Shown here one piece after another: positions 9,547 to 17,476 of a stretch of DNA of 52,196 nt. The notes under the pieces are model-generated. The model saw only the letters and a list, made by a program, of their open reading frames with translations, was not told where the DNA came from and searched no databases. The DNA comes from Candidatus Saganbacteria bacterium CG08_land_8_20_14_0_20_45_16 (GTDB lineage: Bacteria; Margulisbacteria; WOR-1; O2-12-FULL-45-9). Positions within the stretch are counted from its first letter, which is position 1, and each line of letters begins with the position of its first letter. Where the stretch lies: positions 1-52,196 of the forward strand of contig PEYM01000002.1 of NCBI GenBank assembly GCA_002774365.1. The letters run 5' to 3'. Both the position numbers and the translations under genes were made by a program.

Positions 9547-10530
9547 ATGGTTACCTATAAGCAGGCTGGGGTAGATGTTGATGCGGGCAATGAGGTGGTC
9601 AAGCGGATTAAAAAATTTGCCAAGGGGATTGGCTTTTTTGGCGGCTTGTATCCGCTGGGCAAAAATTATTTAGTGGGGGCGGCCGATGGGGTGGGAACAA
9701 AACTAAAAATTGCTTTTGCCATGAACCGCCATGATACAGTTGGGATCGATCTGGTGGCTATGAATGTTGATGACGTGGTTGTTTGCGGGGCTAAGCCGCT
9801 CTTTTTTCTTGATTACATTGGGGCGCAAAAGGTCCACCCGCCGCAGATAGAAAAAATTATCAGAGGGATTGCTCTTGGCTGTAAAAAAGCCGAGTGTCAG
9901 CTGCTTGGCGGTGAGACGGCTGAGCTGCCAGACATGTACCGAGATGGTGAGTATGATCTGGCTGGTTTTTGCGTGGGCCTGGTAGAGCGGGACAAGCTGA
10001 TCATGGGAGCTAAGATCAGGAGCGGAGACAAGTTGATTGGCCTGGCCTCTTCTGGGCTGCACAGTAATGGCTATACCTTGGCCCGCAAGGTCTTGCTGGA
10101 AAAATCACGGCTTGACCTTAAGCAATATGTTGATGATCTTGATAAGACCTTGGGCGATGAACTGCTTACCCCGACCAAGATCTATACGCCAGCGATCCTT
10201 AAATTGATCAAACGTTTTAACATTAAAGGCATGGCGCATATTACTGGTGGCGGCCTGCCGGAAAACATTGCTCGGGTGCTGCCAAAAAACGTTCAAGTGG
10301 TGATTGATTTAAATTCCTGGAAACCCCAGACTATCTTTAGGTTGATCCAGCGTTTAGGCAAAGTTTCTCAAGATGAGATGTTCCGCACCTTTAATATGGG
10401 GATTGGCATGGTTGTAGTGGTGGCAGCAAAAGATGTTGATAAGGTCCTGGCTTTTCTCAAAAAACAGGGCGAAAAGGCCTTTATGATCGGTGATATTGAA
10501 CGGGGAAAGCGGGAAGTAATTATTATTTAG
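9547..10530 (+). CDS. purM: phosphoribosylformylglycinamidine cyclo-ligase (AIR synthetase)
   Basis: This enzyme catalyses ATP-dependent ring closure of FGAM to AIR, step 5 of purine synthesis. It has 327 aa from ATG 9547, after AGGAGGG with 9-nt spacing. Family signatures are YKQAGVDVDAGNEVV at the N-terminus, GADGVGTKLKIAF, the Asp-rich MNVDDVVVCGAKPLFFLDYI, GGETAELPDMY, and the C-terminal NMGIGMVVVV. Length is normal. purL, purS, purQ, purD and purE/K are not in the window, so the pathway is scattered. Confidence 0.95.
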   Translation: MVTYKQAGVDVDAGNEVVKRIKKFAKGIGFFGGLYPLGKNYLVGAADGVGTKLKIAFAMNRHDTVGIDLVAMNVDDVVVCGAKPLFFLDYIGAQKVHPPQIEKIIRGIALGCKKAECQLLGGETAELPDMYRDGEYDLAGFCVGLVERDKLIMGAKIRSGDKLIGLASSGLHSNGYTLARKVLLEKSRLDLKQYVDDLDKTLGDELLTPTKIYTPAILKLIKRFNIKGMAHITGGGLPENIARVLPKNVQVVIDLNSWKPQTIFRLIQRLGKVSQDEMFRTFNMGIGMVVVVAAKDVDKVLAFLKKQGEKAFMIGDIERGKREVIII

Positions 10531-10584
10531 CCCTCACCCCAGACAAGTTGAGTCTTTGCCCCCTCTTCTTTTGGGAGAGGGGTG
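10531..10584. repeat. CCCTCACCCC palindromic element, intergenic copy
   Basis: It begins CCCTCACCCCAGACAAG, directly after the purM stop. A small hairpin (AGAC / GTCT) follows, then a larger one (CCCCTCTTC at 10560-10568 pairing with 10574-10582, one G-U). The order of CCTCACCCC box, short hairpin and long CCCCTCT/AGAGGGG hairpin is the same as in the copy inside the gene at 35926-35980. It may also attenuate transcription between purM and purN. Confidence 0.6.
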
Positions 10585-10602
10585 ATTTGCGAAGTGTAAA
10601 TT

Positions 10603-11181
10603 ATGATAAATATCGGAGTTTTGATCTCTGGCCGTGGTTCTAACTTGCAAGCAATTATTGAGGCTTGTGAGAATGGGGATATTTCAGCCAGGGTAGCTAT
10701 TGTTATTTCTAATAAAGCAGAGGTCTATGGCCTTGAGCGGGCCAGGCAGCGCAATATCCCTACCGCGGTTTTAACTTCAGAAAAGGAAATTGTCCAAGAG
10801 CTAGAAAAATACGAAGTTGAGTTGGTTTGTTTGGCTGGCTACATGAAGATTGTTGGCGCAGCGCTCCTTAAAAAATATTTTGGTAAAATGATTAATATCC
10901 ACCCCTCACTTTTGCCTTCGTTTCCCGGTCTGCACGGTCAAAAGCAAGCGTTGGATTATGGTGTTAAAGTTTCCGGAGTGACTGTTCACTTTGTTGATGA
11001 GGGGTGCGACACTGGCCCGATAATTTTGCAAGCCACGGTTCCTGTCTTAGATGATGACACAGAAGACACTTTATCTGCTAGAATACTTGAGCAAGAACAC
11101 AAGCTTTATCCGCAAACGATTAAGCTGTTTGCACAGGGGAAGCTTCAATTGGTAGGGCGAAAGGTGTGTGTGTCTGCTTGA
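10603..11181 (+). CDS. purN: phosphoribosylglycinamide formyltransferase
   Basis: This enzyme transfers a formyl group from 10-formyl-tetrahydrofolate to GAR, step 3 of purine synthesis. The 192-aa protein has the N-terminal VLISGRGSNLQAI phosphate loop, the catalytic INIHPSLLPSFPG (Asn and His), and the catalytic Asp in DEGCDTGPIILQ. Length is normal. No good ribosome-binding site is seen before ATG 10603. The last 62 bp overlap the end of a convergent gene. Confidence 0.95.
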   Translation: MINIGVLISGRGSNLQAIIEACENGDISARVAIVISNKAEVYGLERARQRNIPTAVLTSEKEIVQELEKYEVELVCLAGYMKIVGAALLKKYFGKMINIHPSLLPSFPGLHGQKQALDYGVKVSGVTVHFVDEGCDTGPIILQATVPVLDDDTEDTLSARILEQEHKLYPQTIKLFAQGKLQLVGRKVCVSA

Positions 11182-13021
11182 AATATTCAATCAGGCTAGG
11201 GTGTTCTCCGATTATTTTTTCTAATATTAGTTTTGCTTTGGCTTGTCCTTTTGCCAGTCTAGTTTGATCTTCTTCGGTGAAGCCGTAAAAGCTCCCTTTT
11301 TTAACCCATTCTTGTAGTTCTGGATGAAAGAGAGCAGTGAGAGCAGTAGCAAATATTTTTACATCTTCCTCTCTGCTTTCTCTTTTTAAATAAACAATGG
11401 CATTTCTATTTTGTTCTTCGGCTGCCTCTAGGATTTTTAAGGTGACAATTCCTTGGAAGGGATAAGAGAGCCCAGCATCTGTGAGGGTGTTGGTGTATTC
11501 ATAGACATTTTCTAGCGACATGGTTTTGTACATCTGCTGCAAGATGCCAAATTCTGCTAGGTGGTGAGCGTAATTTGATGAGGTCTCTTCATTGCAGATT
11601 CGTTGCAATTTTCCCCCGTCTTTTTCATTAAGAGAGGCGCGCGCCCTTAAGAGATCTGCCAGGAGTACTGCTGCCTCAAGATTGTTCTCTTGAGCCAGCC
11701 GTAAAAGGCGCAAAAATAGTTGATCTGCCAAACCATTAAGATTGTTCTTATAGTAAAGATTTATTTTTCTAAAAATAGCTTTTGTCCTAATGAAATTAAT
11801 CAGATCAGCTGCTGGTAGGGCGTCAATGGCTCGCTGACGCTCGGCGACCTCTAACTGGTAGAGAAAATCAAGCTCAGTATCATTACAGATTGTGGCAATA
11901 GTTGCTTGGTCTTTTTGCTCGATTAGCTCAATCAACCTTTGTTCAACCTTTTTTTTCATCGCGCGCAGCGCCGCAAAATGTGGGGCTTGGGTAGGTTTCC
12001 TTGGCTCATAGTTGTCAATCCAGGCTTTGGTTGCAAAATCATGGAGAGAGCTAGGAAGGACAAATGTCATTGCTTTTGCCAAAAGGCCGGTCTGGGCGCA
12101 GCAGACATACTCAGTAGCTCCGGGTTTTTCAAAAATTAGCTGCCCAAGACTAGCCTGGGCTTCAAGATCACTTTCTTTGGCTAGTGTTAAAAGTCTTTGG
12201 GTGATCTGCTCATCGTGTGGAGATAGCTGCTTTGTGCTGTCAGTAAGGGTGCTAAGGTGAGCTGTTTTTGAATAGGCCAAGAAGGTCTCTTTTGATAGGA
12301 GTGGAATGATTCTTGCCCAGAGCTCTTGATCTTCGCTGGTATTGGTAAAAGGGTTGAGCTGAGAATTGGTCACTATTTCTGCTAAGGCTTCTTGGGCGAC
12401 CGCGTCACCTTCTTCAGCTAAACTTAAGAGCCTTTGGCCAACTGCTTGTTGGAGTTTAGGGATCGAAAATCTTTCCTTCCCAATACGATGTAGCGCTCCT
12501 ACCTCGAGGCTTTTGACCAGCCTAATCACAACATCTTCTGGCAGACTGCTAGCAAGGATGCTGGCCGGGGCTTCAAGCTGGCGGACATATTCTGCCAGCC
12601 CAGCCCTAACTTCACTTTGGTTGCTTTCAGCTAGCTCTAAAATAGTTTCCAAAGATGTTCTGGGCAAATCACCCCTCCCCCTCATTGACCTAATCGTTTC
12701 CATTAGAGCATTTAAAACGTTTCTGATTCCTGCGGCTGGTAGGACAGTCAGGGTATTGGCCAGCACCCCGCATCTTGATAAATGCTCAAGATACTGAATT
12801 GACCATTGTCCGGCCCTCTCGCCCAGTCGTTCCTTGACCTTGGCACTCCCTTCTTCGGCTAGTTTGACCAGGCCTAAGGTTACTAAATCAGTTGGCCAGG
12901 TCAAACTTTCGCTGCGCATTGCTAGCTCGAGCGCTTGCAATTCAGCCAACAGTTTTTTTGGTAAGATCATGGGTCTTTTGTCTTGATCTTTTGGTGGATC
13001 AGAAAGGGCAGAAAGTCTCAC
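11120..13021 (-). CDS. alpha-helical repeat (solenoid-like) protein, 633 aa
   Basis: The protein is not assigned to a family. It is built from spaced helical units with a shared core, for example RLLSLAEEGDAVAQEALAEIV, RLLTLAKESDLEAQASLGQL, RLLRLAQENNLEAAVLLADLL and ILELAESNQSEVRAGLAEYV, so a HEAT/TPR/Sel1-like superhelix is likely. There is no signal peptide or transmembrane segment. The start is GTG 13021, overlapping the upstream stop as GTGA; ATG 12970 is an alternative. The upstream ORF carries the same repeat type, so the two may be one split gene. It lies antisense in the pur cluster, overlapping purN by 62 bp. It may be a scaffold or binding protein; the partner is unknown. Confidence 0.6.
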   Translation of the reverse strand: MRLSALSDPPKDQDKRPMILPKKLLAELQALELAMRSESLTWPTDLVTLGLVKLAEEGSAKVKERLGERAGQWSIQYLEHLSRCGVLANTLTVLPAAGIRNVLNALMETIRSMRGRGDLPRTSLETILELAESNQSEVRAGLAEYVRQLEAPASILASSLPEDVVIRLVKSLEVGALHRIGKERFSIPKLQQAVGQRLLSLAEEGDAVAQEALAEIVTNSQLNPFTNTSEDQELWARIIPLLSKETFLAYSKTAHLSTLTDSTKQLSPHDEQITQRLLTLAKESDLEAQASLGQLIFEKPGATEYVCCAQTGLLAKAMTFVLPSSLHDFATKAWIDNYEPRKPTQAPHFAALRAMKKKVEQRLIELIEQKDQATIATICNDTELDFLYQLEVAERQRAIDALPAADLINFIRTKAIFRKINLYYKNNLNGLADQLFLRLLRLAQENNLEAAVLLADLLRARASLNEKDGGKLQRICNEETSSNYAHHLAEFGILQQMYKTMSLENVYEYTNTLTDAGLSYPFQGIVTLKILEAAEEQNRNAIVYLKRESREEDVKIFATALTALFHPELQEWVKKGSFYGFTEEDQTRLAKGQAKAKLILEKIIGEHPSLIEYFKQTHTPFALPIEASPVQTA

Positions 13022-13665
13022 CCTAAAAAGCCTTGATCCTGATGAGTCAAAAAAAGAGTCGAAAGTCGATCGTTTAAAAAGTTTTGCGTGGCTAGGTCAC
13101 CGTCTTCTGCTAAAGTGACCAGCTGTTCAAAAACCTCGTCCAATGAGTGTTTAAGATCATTGCCATTAAAGACAAGGTCATCACGGCTGGCTAAGGCGAA
13201 AAGAGCTTCGAGGCTAAGGAGGCTAAGGAGGCTTAGCACACTTGCTAGCTGGCCACGCTGGCAGAATGATTCCATATCCGTGGCCTTTAATTGAGGGATA
13301 CATTCATCTAGAAAGGTGCGGATTTTTTGGCTGTTGTGGGCAACTGCAATGAGCTTGTGAAAAACTTCTCTCTGCCTTTCATGAGTGGTTAAATGAGCTT
13401 GGTCGATGATCCTTGTTCGGAGTAATCTCGTTTTTAGCCATTGACGTGTTGCTTTGTTTTGCAGCAGTATTTCCAGAGCCTTGGTAGAGCCGCTCTCATA
13501 GATTTGTGCGAGAAAAAATATGCTATAATTACCGGAAATGGGAACAAAAGAAATTATAAGTAGAATTAGAAAACATCTTGCTTCCTTGAGAGAAGAATAT
13601 AATGTGGCTAAGATTGGTGTTTTTGGGTCAACGGTTAGAGGAGGGCAGACAACCAAAAGTGACAT
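13018..13665 (-). pseudogene. helical-repeat protein fragment, probably 5'-truncated
   Basis: The frame is open for 215 codons and includes QLVTLAEDGDLATQNFLNDRL, the same unit as in the downstream protein. Convincing coding similarity runs only from about 13530 down to 13018. No ATG, GTG or TTG occurs between about 13650 and 13280, and the only starts (13665, 13656) lie antisense inside mntA. The simplest reading is that the MntA/HepT module landed in or beside this gene and removed its 5' end. A 9-bp in-frame repeat at about 13210-13238 encodes LSLLSLLSL. The alternative is a real gene with a long antisense overlap. Confidence 0.45.
13521..13529 (+). promoter_or_regulatory. extended -10 promoter of mntA-hepT, leaderless
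   Basis: TGCTATAAT: a perfect TATAAT (13524-13529) with the TGn extension. It ends 8 nt before the mntA ATG, so transcription should begin within 1-3 nt of the start codon. No Shine-Dalgarno is possible in that space. Confidence 0.65.
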
Positions 13666-13834
13666 TGATATCTTAATTGATTTTTCGCGGCCAATTGGTT
13701 TTTTTAAATTTATTCAGCTCGAGAATTTATTGAGCAAAATGCTTAATAAACGCGTAGACCTAGTTTCTCGGAAAGCTCTGAAGCCCGCCATCAAAAGAGG
13801 GATCCTTAAGGAGGTTGTCTTTGTCAATGGTTAG
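13538..13834 (+). CDS. mntA: MNT-family nucleotidyltransferase antitoxin
   Basis: The protein has 98 aa. It carries the minimal nucleotidyltransferase signature GVFGSTVRGGQTTKSDIDILID, that is GS-X10-DxD. In characterised MntA-HepT systems this protein AMPylates a tyrosine on the HEPN toxin and silences it. The length is typical of MntA antitoxins. The following HEPN gene overlaps it by 8 nt. The gene has its own leaderless-type promoter and sits in the insert that separates purN from purH. The name rests on motif and partner. Confidence 0.85.
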   Translation: MGTKEIISRIRKHLASLREEYNVAKIGVFGSTVRGGQTTKSDIDILIDFSRPIGFFKFIQLENLLSKMLNKRVDLVSRKALKPAIKRGILKEVVFVNG

Positions 13835-14174
13835 GGGGACAAAGCTTTATTTTGAGGATATTTTAAGCTCGATCAAGAAAATTGAGAGATATATAAAAAA
13901 TGTTTCACTCTTGACCTTTCAAAAGGATGAAAAAACTATCGATGCGGTAGTTAGAAATCTGGAAATTATCGGAGAAGCTGCTAACAACATTCCTGAAAAA
14001 GTGAAAGCTGAGAGCAAAGATATTCCCTGGCAGCAGATTATCGGTATGCGCAATAAAGTTATCCATGAGTATTTTGGTGTTGATATTGATATGCTTTGGC
14101 AGACCTTAATTGCTGATATCCCTCAGCTTTTAAAGCAGATTAAAGCACTTAAAAAGAATAAATTGTCGTATTAA
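13827..14174 (+). CDS. hepT: HEPN-domain RNase toxin
   Basis: The protein has 115 aa from ATG 13827 (AAGGAGG at 13808-13814, about 12 nt upstream; overlap of 8 nt with mntA). A TTG at 13815 directly abuts the ribosome-binding site and is less likely. It has the RX4HXY catalytic motif as RNKVIHEYF near residue 79; Arg and His form the RNase centre, and the Tyr is the site AMPylated by MntA in the studied system. The helical N-terminus (FEDILSSIKKIERYIKN) and AVVRNLEIIGEAANNIP are classic for the family. It probably cleaves RNA or tRNA when not neutralised. Confidence 0.85.
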   Translation: MVRGTKLYFEDILSSIKKIERYIKNVSLLTFQKDEKTIDAVVRNLEIIGEAANNIPEKVKAESKDIPWQQIIGMRNKVIHEYFGVDIDMLWQTLIADIPQLLKQIKALKKNKLSY

Positions 14175-14195
14175 TTTGGAAAAGAGGTAAAGTAA

Positions 14196-15824
14196 ATGGC
14201 AAAAAAGAAAACTCAAAACTCAAAATTCAAAACTCAAAAATTAAAATCTAAAATTCAAAAATCAAAACCATACGCGCTTCTTTCGGTTTCTGATAAATCA
14301 GGGCTGGATAAGTTTGCCAAAGGGTTAAAAGAGCTTGGGTTTGAAATTGTCTCTTCTGGCGGCACAGCGGATTTTTTGACCAAAGCCAAAATTAAAGTTA
14401 CTAAGGTCCAAAAGTTGACCAAGTATCCTCACATGCTGGATGGCCGGGTCAAAACCTTGCACCCAGTGATTCATGGCGCGATTTTAGCTGATCAAACAAA
14501 CCCTAAGCACTTAAAAGAACTGGCAAAATACAAGATCAATCCTTTTCGGATTGTGGTCTGCAACCTTTATCCATTTGAAAAAGTGATCTCAAAAGCAGAT
14601 TTTACCCATGAAGAGGCCATTGAAAATATTGATATTGGTGGGCCCTGCATGGTGCGGGCCGCGGCCAAAAACCACAAGAGCGTGGCGATTATTGTTGACC
14701 CTGCTGATTACAGCTTGGTCTTAGATGAGCTGAAAAATAATCAAGGGAAAATCCCGCCAGGGATGCGAGAGAGCTTGGCTAAAAAGGCTTTTGAGTACAC
14801 TCGCTATTATGATTCCGTGATCGTTAAGTACCTCTACTCGCGCGGGGTGGCAGAAGAAACCTTGCCTGCTCAGGTTGAGCTCCAACTGGAAAAGATCCAG
14901 GACTTAAGATACGGCGAGAACCCGCATCAAAAAGCCGCGCTTTACCGCGAGGTTAAGATTGGTTCGTGGGCAATGGGCTCGCAAGTTACCCGGGCCAAAC
15001 AGCTTGGGGGCAAAGAGCTCTCTTTTAATAATTACGTGGATATGGACGCTGCCTGGTCAGCGGCTAATGCTTTTGCTGACCCTACGATTGCTATTATTAA
15101 GCATACCAATCCTTGTGGTCTGGCTAGTGATGAGAGTTTGGTCGAAGCTTATAAAAAAGCCTATGCTGGTGATCCGGTCTCAGCCTTTGGCGGCATTGTG
15201 GCAGCCAACCGCCGCATTGATGAGGAGACCGCGATTGAGATCGCAAAACTTTTTGTCGAGGTGGTTATTGCTCCTGGCTATACTCCCAAGGCGCTTATGG
15301 TCCTTAAGGGGAAGAACAATTTGCGGATTATGGAGATGGGGGAGGGCTCGATCAATAAGCCTTTTACTGGTCTAGACATAAAACGGATCAGCGGTGGGCT
15401 GCTCTTGCAAGAGCCAGACCTAGCTCAGCTTGGGCTGGGCGAGATCAAGGTGGTCACAACAAAAGAGCCGACCTTAGAGCAGATGGAAGACCTTTTCTTT
15501 GCCTGGAACGTGGCCAAGTATGTTAAATCAAATACCATTGTTATTGCTAATAACAAGCAAGCAATTGGGATTGGCGCGGGTCAAATGAGCCGGATCGAGG
15601 CGGCTGGCCTAGCGATCCAGCGTTCGCGCACCGCGGTGAAGGGTGCGGTGCTGGCCTCTGATGCTTTCTTCCCATTTCCTGATGTTGTGGAATTTGCTGG
15701 CAAGCATGGCATTAGCGCTATTATTCAACCGGGTGGCTCCAAAAAAGATCAGGACTCAATTGATAAGGCTAATGAACTGGGGATTGCCATGGTCTTTACT
15801 GGCCGTAGGCATTTTAGACATTAA
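14196..15824 (+). CDS. purH: bifunctional AICAR transformylase / IMP cyclohydrolase
   Basis: This enzyme carries out the last two steps of IMP synthesis. The 542-aa protein has an N-terminal cyclohydrolase domain (ALLSVSDKSGLDKFAKGL, SSGGTADFL, MLDGRVKTLHPVIHGAIL, CNLYPFEKV) and a C-terminal transformylase domain with the Lys-His pair in IAIIKHTNPCG and the family C-terminus (RRHFRH). A ribosome-binding site (AAGAGGT) precedes ATG 14196. Residues 5-25 are a lysine/glutamine/serine-rich leader encoded by nine degenerate heptamers and are not part of the conserved fold. It should belong with purF/M/N but is separated by 3 kb of accessory genes. Confidence 0.95.
   Translation: MAKKKTQNSKFKTQKLKSKIQKSKPYALLSVSDKSGLDKFAKGLKELGFEIVSSGGTADFLTKAKIKVTKVQKLTKYPHMLDGRVKTLHPVIHGAILADQTNPKHLKELAKYKINPFRIVVCNLYPFEKVISKADFTHEEAIENIDIGGPCMVRAAAKNHKSVAIIVDPADYSLVLDELKNNQGKIPPGMRESLAKKAFEYTRYYDSVIVKYLYSRGVAEETLPAQVELQLEKIQDLRYGENPHQKAALYREVKIGSWAMGSQVTRAKQLGGKELSFNNYVDMDAAWSAANAFADPTIAIIKHTNPCGLASDESLVEAYKKAYAGDPVSAFGGIVAANRRIDEETAIEIAKLFVEVVIAPGYTPKALMVLKGKNNLRIMEMGEGSINKPFTGLDIKRISGGLLLQEPDLAQLGLGEIKVVTTKEPTLEQMEDLFFAWNVAKYVKSNTIVIANNKQAIGIGAGQMSRIEAAGLAIQRSRTAVKGAVLASDAFFPFPDVVEFAGKHGISAIIQPGGSKKDQDSIDKANELGIAMVFTGRRHFRH
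14208..14270 (+). repeat. heptanucleotide array (9 units) inside purH
   Basis: Nine consecutive 7-mers of the type AAAACTC/AAAATTC fill exactly 63 bp, i.e. 21 codons (residues 5-25). The frame is kept because 9 x 7 is divisible by 3. Confidence 0.85.
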
Positions 15825-15829
15825 AAAAA

Positions 15830-15837
15830 GGGGGGGG
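15830..15837 (+). promoter_or_regulatory. poly-G ribosome-binding site of the barrel protein gene
   Basis: A tract of seven A then eight G (15823-15837) begins within the purH stop codon and ends 5 nt before ATG 15843. The G run is the only Shine-Dalgarno-like sequence. Length changes by slippage would alter spacing or strength. Confidence 0.5.
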
Positions 15838-15842
15838 TAATA

Positions 15843-17150
15843 ATGACAAAATTAAACAGTCCCAGGTCCTATGCTCTAGGTTCTACGTCTACTATTGCAG
15901 GTCAAAAGTGTAAACGACATCGGACATCGGACTTGGGACCTCGTACATTACTCTGTTTGACATTTTTAATTTTTAATTTGACATTGGTTTTGGGTGTTTC
16001 GGCCTTAGCCTTTGACTTTGGCAGCAGCCCCGTTATCACCACTATTGGGACTGATGCGGAAAAAAGTACAGCGCTCTCGTCCCAAATTGGCGATCTAAGC
16101 TTGGGTTTCATAAAAGTTGGCAGTAAAGAGGTGACGAATCTTTCTTGGCGTCCTAATTTTAAGTTGGGGGTCTTGGGATTGGGTCTTGATATTAATTATG
16201 CTTTGGGCGAAGAGAAGCCAAACGGTTATGAAAATATTGTTTTGCGTTATGTTGAATATGATGATGGCAGCAGGGGGTTGCGTTATGGGATTATTGAGAG
16301 TTTAACTTGGGGCCATGGGTTATTGATCAAAAATTACACCAATTGGCTGGCTGGTCTAATTTTACTTAATAATGATCAACTGGCGCTTTTGGGTTATGCA
16401 ACTTTACAAGAACGTTACGTGGTGCGTGGGCTTTGGTCGAAGACCGGGGTTATGGGCTTGCGGCTAGAAGAGAAAGTTAACCCTATGCTCAAGCTTGGTC
16501 AGACATATATTGTTGATAATGATGGGGTGATGCTCTCAGGGACAACTGAGGTGCAAAAGGTGGCTGGGGTAGGGCTCGATGCAACTGTCCCACTGCCGCT
16601 AAATTTTGAAGCCTTTGCTGAATGGGCGCAATTAGTCGGGCATGGCAGTGGTTTTAGCACAGGCCTTTCTTGGGCTTATGATTTATTGGTGGCAGACGCG
16701 TCATTTTTGGCAGCTTACCGGATGTTAGACAATGGTTTTGTGCCTGGGTACTTTGGTCAAGATTATGAGACCAACCCGATCAATTTAACTTCGGCTGAGG
16801 CGACTGGGAATATTAAAAATGGTTATGTAACTCAATTAGGGATTAATGCTCTGGGTTTGGCTGCCCTTAAAGTAGCTTATGAAAATTATAATGACAGTGA
16901 TTCTGCCTCAGTTATGGCTGATCTCTTTGCCAAACTGCCACAGGATGTTGAGGTGACAGGCTATTATAAGCAGCCTAATTTTACTAACTTTCGCTCCTTA
17001 TCTCTTGAGCAAGGGGCAATTATGGGGGGGTCGATTGCTTATCCAGTTAATCCATATACACGCGTAGTGGTCCACTATAAAAAGATTTACAACCCTGATA
17101 CAGCTTCGGTTGAAGAGTCGCAGTATTATGAGTTGAGGTTTAGTTTCTAG
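15843..17150 (+). CDS. predicted outer-membrane beta-barrel protein
   Basis: The protein has 435 aa. After an odd 40-residue front, a basic stretch and a hydrophobic core (LLCLTFLIFNLTLVLGV) lead to a probable signal-peptidase site near SALA, then mature FDFGSS. The rest alternates polar and hydrophobic residues with many short Gly/Asn turns, and the chain ends ...YYELRFSF. A terminal Phe after alternating residues is the BAM-recognised signal of outer-membrane barrels. No specific porin family is recognised. The start is ATG 15843 after a G8 tract. Residues 5-48, including most of the signal peptide, are encoded by heptamer repeats. Confidence 0.65.
   Translation: MTKLNSPRSYALGSTSTIAGQKCKRHRTSDLGPRTLLCLTFLIFNLTLVLGVSALAFDFGSSPVITTIGTDAEKSTALSSQIGDLSLGFIKVGSKEVTNLSWRPNFKLGVLGLGLDINYALGEEKPNGYENIVLRYVEYDDGSRGLRYGIIESLTWGHGLLIKNYTNWLAGLILLNNDQLALLGYATLQERYVVRGLWSKTGVMGLRLEEKVNPMLKLGQTYIVDNDGVMLSGTTEVQKVAGVGLDATVPLPLNFEAFAEWAQLVGHGSGFSTGLSWAYDLLVADASFLAAYRMLDNGFVPGYFGQDYETNPINLTSAEATGNIKNGYVTQLGINALGLAALKVAYENYNDSDSASVMADLFAKLPQDVEVTGYYKQPNFTNFRSLSLEQGAIMGGSIAYPVNPYTRVVVHYKKIYNPDTASVEESQYYELRFSF
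15857..15985 (+). repeat. heptanucleotide repeat region encoding the N-terminus of the barrel protein
   Basis: About 18 consecutive 7-mers of changing sequence: first AGGTCCT/AGGTTCT/ACGTCTA-like, then TCGGACA/TCGGACT/TGGGACC, then ATTTTTA/ATTTTTA/ATTTGAC. The first and second blocks are partly inverted copies. It is about 129 bp, or 43 codons. Confidence 0.7.
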
Positions 17151-17197
17151 GGGTTTGGGAATTTTGGGGACTGGGCGCTGGGGGCTAGGGGGGATTG
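17147..17197 (+). repeat. G-rich heptamer-like array at the end of the barrel gene
   Basis: CTAGGGG, TTTGGGA, ATTTTGG, GGACTGG, GCGCTGG and GGGCTAG follow each other with 7-bp phase, starting at the stop codon. It occupies the beginning of the 326-bp gene-poor stretch up to 17476. Confidence 0.5.
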
Positions 17198-17285
17198 CTT
17201 AAGTTTTTGTTTGTCTTCACATTGAAATTTTTCTCCCAAGGTGCTGATAAATATCTGGCTAGATTTTTTTAAGGAGGGCCAGATT

Positions 17286-17345
17286 ATGAGCAGAGTTGGG
17301 AGTCCCCGTCGTCTGGATGCAACTGCAATTTTTACAATATTTTAA
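17286..17345 (+). CDS. possible 19-aa micro-ORF with strong ribosome-binding site
   Basis: AAGGAGG (17271-17277) lies 8 nt before an ATG that opens 19 codons ending at TAA 17343. TGATAAATA at 17245-17253 could be its -10 box. The peptide resembles nothing known. It may be a real small gene, or the 5' stump of a gene that has decayed, as the next features suggest. Confidence 0.25.
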   Translation: MSRVGSPRRLDATAIFTIF

Positions 17346-17436
17346 AGTCCAGGTTAGAGCAGTCGCGTTTGAGGGGGGAGAAACAGAAGCGTTTGCCTTA
17401 GCTTTGCTCAGAGATCGGTCGCGGGGGCAGAAGTAG
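17317..17436 (+). other. short open frame with coding-like composition in the gene-poor stretch
   Basis: An ATG at 17317 opens 39 codons (containing VRAVAFEGGETEAFALALLRD) that read like protein sequence but end at TAG 17434. With the micro-ORF before it and the truncated HD-type gene after it, this suggests decayed coding sequence between 17200 and 17480. No frame joins them. Confidence 0.25.
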
Positions 17437-17476
17437 GATTTTCCCAGCTTTTCTCTTTTTGAAATGAAATTGTTTA

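Noticed and set aside
11939-12797. Plus-strand open frames opposite the helical-repeat gene
   Set aside because: Low-complexity Ser/Leu-rich translations typical of the antisense of a Leu/Glu-rich helical protein; the minus-strand frame is longer and patterned.
14208-14270. CRISPR or minisatellite interpretation of the short tandem arrays
   Set aside because: Units are only 7-8 bp with no unique spacers and no cas genes, so they are not CRISPR.
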